In this document: piece after piece, positions 59,717-64,000 of the stretch
How the letters are laid out: each line of letters opens with the position of its first letter
Numbering within the stretch: position 1 is the stretch's first letter
Origin: Neospora caninum Liverpool
Taxonomy: Eukaryota > Apicomplexa > Conoidasida > Eucoccidiorida > Sarcocystidae
Length of the DNA: 64,000 bases
Direction of reading: 5' to 3'
Assembly (NCBI RefSeq): GCF_000208865.1
Contig: NC_018394.1
Location: forward strand, 2,255,964 to 2,319,963
Notes under the pieces: model-generated
Database searches by the model: none
Seen by the model: the letters and a program-made list of their open reading frames with translations, nothing else
What the model was told of the DNA's origin: nothing
Translations under genes and position numbers: made by a program

Positions 59717-62027
59717 TGTATGTGTATGTAGGTATGTATGTATGTATGTAAATTGGAGGCATCCGTTTGAAAGGGGAGTTTGTCCTGGATTTGTTGTGTG
59801 GGTCTGCTTGTTTTGCAGAGGAGGAGTTCGCACGCATCCGAGATGTGGTTGAGCGGTTCCAGTATATTGCTATGGTAAGACCAGGATATTCTCTGTAGCC
59901 GGACTTTTCCCCTAGACCCGTCCCTCCATCTTGCAGAGGCTAGTCTGCGAGCAAAAAGACTGAAAAATCGCTTCCTATGTTCCTTCCCACTTCCACGTGA
60001 ACGTTTGTTTCCCCCTGACGCACATGCAGTCTCCCCTGGGTCCGTCCAGCCACACGTTTGCGGATGCAGAGCTAGCAGCCGATGCGCGCCTGCCCCCGCT
60101 TACTGGCGCTTTCTCCGCGAACGTCGATTGCGGGTCACCACGGCTGCATGCGTTTTTACTACAGGACACGGAGTTCCCGGGGATTGTGGCGCGGCCGACG
60201 GGGAACGTGACGGACTACAACTACCAGACGGTGAAGTACAACGTGGATTTGTTGAAGGTGATCCAGTTGGGCATCACGTTTGCGGATGCGGAGGGGAACT
60301 TGGCGGAGGGGACGTCGACGTGGCAGTTCAACTTTCGCTTCGACTTGAACGAGGACATGTACGCGCAGGACTCGATTGATTTCTTGAAGCAAAGTGGAAT
60401 AGACTTTGACAAGCAGCAGAAGAAGGGGATCGATGTGCAGGACTTTGGCGAGTTGATCATGAACTCCGGCTTGGTGATGAACGAAGACGTCAAGTGGATT
60501 TCTTTCCATGGCTGCTACGACTTCGGCTACTTGCTCAAGTTGCTGACCTGCGCACCTCTCCCGCACTCCGAGTCGCAATTCTTCGAGCTCCTGCACGACT
60601 TCTTCCCCTCGCTGTACGACATCAAGTACCTCCTGCGGTCGATCCACAACTTCAACTTGTCCGGCGGCTGTTCGCTGCAAAAGATCGCCGAGCACCTCCA
60701 AGTCACGCGCATTGGGCCGCAACACCAGGCAGGCAGCGACTCTCTGGTCACCTGTCGGACGTTCTTCAAGTTGATCGAGCTCTACTTTGGCAGCTGCATC
60801 GATGACTGCGGGTACTCCGGCGTGATCTACGGGCTCGGCATGAGCCTGCCGAAGCACTCGCGTGGCGGGAGCAGCCACCAACTGCCCTCGGTCTCTTCCT
60901 TCCCTTCGTCGCGGTCCTCCGACCACGCAGGGCGCGGGGCCCGAGTGGGGAAGGCCCGCGCGAACGACGAGAGCGAGGACGACCGCGCCTCGGGGCCAGC
61001 CGCGGGCAGTGGAGCGACGAGCGCGAGTTTCTCCAGCAGCCTCGCAGGCGGGGCTTCCGGGGCGCAGTCGGGGAGTGGTCTCAACCACGGAAACCATCTG
61101 CCGTTCCACCACGGATCTCACGCGTCGCACCAGCCTGGCCACTTGCTGAACTCGCACATGAACACCTTCTCTGCGAGCAGTTCCGCGTCTCTGGTGTCTG
61201 GGTCTACGGGGCCTGCGTCCACGCCTGAGTTCGTCCCCTCGTCCCTCCACTCTGCGAACAGCTTGCACGGGAATCAGTTGCCTCTCTCGAACACCTCCCT
61301 GTCCCTCTTGGCGTCGCCGAACAACGGCAGCTCGGGACTCGCCTCGGGCCACGGTTCGTTTCTTCTCGGGGCGACCGGCGCACAGGGGACTTCCGGAGCT
61401 GCCGCGGCGTCGGTGCACTCGCGGCCTTCTCGCCAGGTGCTCGGCGCCTCCTCGGGCGGCTCAGGCTCCTCGTCCACGACGCATCTGCGGTCGCAGCGCG
61501 GCAACCTCACAGCCGGCCTGCTGCCCTCGGGGGGCCCGCAGCTGTTTGGGCTCCAAGCGGGCCTTTCGACCGCGGCCGCGGCGCCCGGGCTCGGGGACAC
61601 GGCAGGGACGCACCAGGGCCAGGGCCCCCACAGTGCAGAGAACGCGTCGTTCAACTCGGGCACGCTGATAGCCCCAGCGGAGGGCGGTCGAGGCCCGCTG
61701 CGACTCCCCCTCGCGGGGTCGGGAGGCGTTCTGCCTCTCTCTGGAGCTCGCGGCAGCTGCGGTCGGTCAGCCTCGTTTCTCGCCCAAGAGAGAGACAGAG
61801 CCTCGGGCCCAGCCGCGCCGGGTCTAAGCAGCGGGCTGCTGGTGCTGCAGGCCAATGGAGGCGTAGCGGAGGGGACGGAGGCGACGAAGGGCGTGGGCGC
61901 CTGGAGCGCAGGCAGCGAGAAGGCGAGCGGAGGCTTCGCAGGAAGCATGTGGGGCGGAGCGAACGCGGAAGGGGAGAGGAAGAAATCGAGTCTGGGGCCG
62001 ACGGGAAGCGCGTCACAGCAAGAGTAG
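59304..62027 (+). CDS. CAF1: CAF1/CNOT7-type poly(A) deadenylase (CCR4-NOT subunit)
   Basis: 3'-5' exoribonuclease of the DEDD superfamily that shortens mRNA poly(A) tails within CCR4-NOT. Exons 59304-59361, 59819-59874 and 60165-62027 join in frame to give 658 residues. The N terminus IIEVWGHNL|EEEF matches the family start. The catalytic residues are intact: Asp39 and Glu41 in DTEFPG, Asp157 in YDFGYLLK and Asp230 in GSDSLVT. Between them lie VDLLKVIQLGITF, TSTWQFNF and MYAQDSIDFL, all near-invariant. IGPQHQAGSDSL and IDDCGYSGVIYGLG close the nuclease domain at about residue 265. The remaining 390 residues are Ser/Gly/Ala/His-rich and unstructured-looking. Human CNOT7 is about 285 residues, so the tail more than doubles the protein. 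The frame is open upstream of the chosen ATG, but this start reproduces the family N terminus. Confidence 0.97.
59660..59750. repeat. (TA)n / (TATG)n microsatellite in CAF1 intron 1
   Basis: A short TA run is followed by about fifteen near-perfect TATG units in the 457-base intron 59362-59818, ending about 70 bases before the acceptor. Confidence 0.9.
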
Positions 62028-64000
62028 ATGTTTCGCGGGAAGTGACGAGCAGGCTGTGAATCGAAAGGTAACGCCTGTGGAAGGCAGCGGTGGTCTCTCC
62101 TCTCCAGCTGTTTTTTGTAGGTATATACTGCATGTATATATGCACTTTTAGGTCTTCCCATGCGAAAATATACATATGTCCACAGACGTATAGATCCATC
62201 TGCAGCACACACATCTCCAACGCACATACCCACTTATACATGTGGATAGATACACCGCGACGTCTATCGAGATACATTTATATGCGCAGACGTGTATGTG
62301 TGTACGGGGATGGGGCCCGCAATCCCCAGGGGACGTGTGGGATGTCTCTGTTTTTCTCCGGCGCACGTGCACGTACACCGACATGAGCCCTATGAGAGAG
62401 GGCCAAAACGCGCGGCAGGGAGTGGAGAAAACTGCCGACTGTCTCCGTATGTATATGTAGCATCAGGCTGGCGGAGGGGGAGAGTGGGAATGTCTGGTTT
62501 TTTTCGAGGCGACAGTGAGAACAGTGGACACGGAAAGGGTTTTGGACGGAAGGGGATAGACGAGTTGACGTGTTGTGCATGGGGGCGCAGAGGAATCTTG
62601 TCTGGGGAAGAGAGAACGCGTGAGAAGGCTCAGGCACGCTCCTGCCAAGGATCTGTCTGGTGACGCGTGCAGACCTCTCGCTCGATCTGTATGTACGGTT
62701 GTCGCGGGAACTGAGGAAGGAAAGTCCAGCGCGTTCTCTCCTGCCGTCTGTTCGGGGAAGAACGCGAGAGGAAGGCTTTCTCTGGAGAAGAACGATTTCG
62801 CGCAGGACGGTCTTAAAGTCGGGGCCTTTCCTGCGGCACACAGCTGAATGTGCCATTCTCGTTTCTCGATTTTTTTTCGACATATGAAAACCCAAAACCT
62901 TCAAATCCTCAGCAGCACAGCTCCTCGCACAGACTAGAACGGCGCGGACACGTTTTTCCGCAAAGTGCGTGCGCGGCCGTAACTCTTGAGCGCAGAGAGA
63001 AGCAAAGATGCGAGACAAAAGAAGGCGAAGCGAAAAGCGGGGGCCGTCGAATCCGGTGCCCGCCCTGACTCTATAGAGCCTAAAAGCAGAAAAAAACATA
63101 CGTCGACACTACAAAGTCTGGGCGCTCCCAGTTCTAAACAAAACGGCAGCCGTACTTGTAAAACTTAGCACAAATTAATACTTTCGGCTTTCCACCTCTG
63201 TCGCCGACTGCCTCATGGGATCACCTGTGGGGCGGAGAAAGCCCGACGTGACGCCTTAAGAGACTGCCTGCAAATGGTTTTTCTAATTTTTTCGATTGAC
63301 TGGTCCTGTGTTCGGAAGACTGGTCTTCTTCCTTCCAGCGATTCCAACTCAAAAACAAAGATATACCACCTGACTGGAAGTTCATCACTTACTTTCTTCG
63401 CCGTGTTGTTCTCGAAAAGTGGTGCCTTCCACATCGGAAAAAGAGACACATTTCTACTGTAACGCATGTGGTCAAAACAGAGAAAACCACAGACGAATCA
63501 TCGTATACGCATATATGTGGATATGCCTAAAATATATACATATATACATGTTTGACTCTAATAGAGTCACATATATCTATCAATTTATACGTATATATTT
63601 ATATATATACATATATATATGTATGGATATACATAGATTGAGTACATGTGTGTTATGGACGGCAGCGTCGGTCTGCCGAGACGGCCGGCCTGACAGTATC
63701 CGACACATTGTTATTCCACCTTGGTATGAGAGGCACACGAGATTCTGTATTTTCGACACGGGAGCAAAGTGTGGTTTCGCCGTTTTGATTTCTGTTCTTG
63801 TGAGGCCGGAACGAGGCGCGTTGGCGGTTTTCCCTGTTGGATTTCCGGATTGCGTTTCATTTTTTCGAGTCCGAAACACCAGGGCTTCCGCAAACGATAC
63901 TCTGTGAGAAATGCAAGAGGCAGAGAGAGAGTCATGGAGAAAAAACACAGCAAGAGCGCGGAAGGGATTCACACGACCGTGTAAAGGCAGCGACAAGAGA
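62028..64000. other. CAF1 3' flank / intergenic
   Basis: It should contain the CAF1 3'UTR and downstream DNA. It holds TA- and ATAC-rich tracts at about 62130-62180 and 63518-63625. No coding exon, tRNA or rRNA is recognisable up to the right edge. Confidence 0.6.

Noticed and set aside
60159..61418. 419-codon minus-strand ORF over CAF1.
   Set aside because: Shadow of the GC-rich CAF1 exon; Arg-rich with no domain.
1..64000. CRISPR arrays, bacterial operons, insertion sequences, tRNA and rRNA genes.
   Set aside because: None seen. The short-period repeats are microsatellites, and the gene structure is eukaryotic with spliceosomal introns.

Overview
The window looks like nuclear DNA of a tissue-cyst-forming coccidian apicomplexan, of the Toxoplasma / Neospora / Hammondia type. 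The evidence is six widely spaced genes with many GT-AG introns, long pyrimidine-rich introns and flanks, (TA)n microsatellites in introns and intergenic DNA, poly-C runs, frequent GCATGC words, and conserved proteins carrying large low-complexity insertions. The sequence does not let me choose between the genera. I built exon models by hand from GT-AG sites, codon phase and protein family similarity. No transcript evidence was available.

Layout, left to right. (1) 188-14159, minus: an ABCB/MDR-type ABC transporter, 22 exons visible (868 codons: TMD1, NBD1, linker, start of TMD2). It runs off the left edge, so NBD2 is outside the window. (2) 14160-20754: gene-poor; one small ORF with a clean signal peptide (17330-17680, minus) is the only weak coding candidate. 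(3) 20755-25759, minus: a 1376-residue ZIP metal transporter in 3 exons, with a very large His-rich insertion between TM3 and TM4. (4) 25760-28024: head-to-head intergenic region. (5) 28025-42971, plus: an 18-exon, 2325-residue HEAT-type protein with a condensin Cnd1/CAP-D signature. (6) 44706-46375, minus: 60S acidic ribosomal protein P1, two exons. (7) 48874-52436, minus: a cyclin in five exons with a Lys-rich tail. (8) 52437-59303: gene-free, but it holds a nearly perfect ~252-bp inverted repeat (arms 54017-54268 and 54840-55091). (9) 59304-62027, plus: CAF1/CNOT7 deadenylase with an intact DEDD site and a ~390-residue low-complexity tail. (10) 62028-64000: 3' flank with nothing coding that I can support.

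The genes do not form an operon or pathway cluster, as expected for a eukaryote. They cover membrane transport (ABCB, ZIP), chromosome condensation, translation (P1), cyclin-dependent transcription or cell-cycle control, and mRNA decay (CAF1). The least explained structure is the young inverted repeat at 54.0-55.1 kb. Second are the accessory insertions in the ZIP, condensin and CAF1 proteins.
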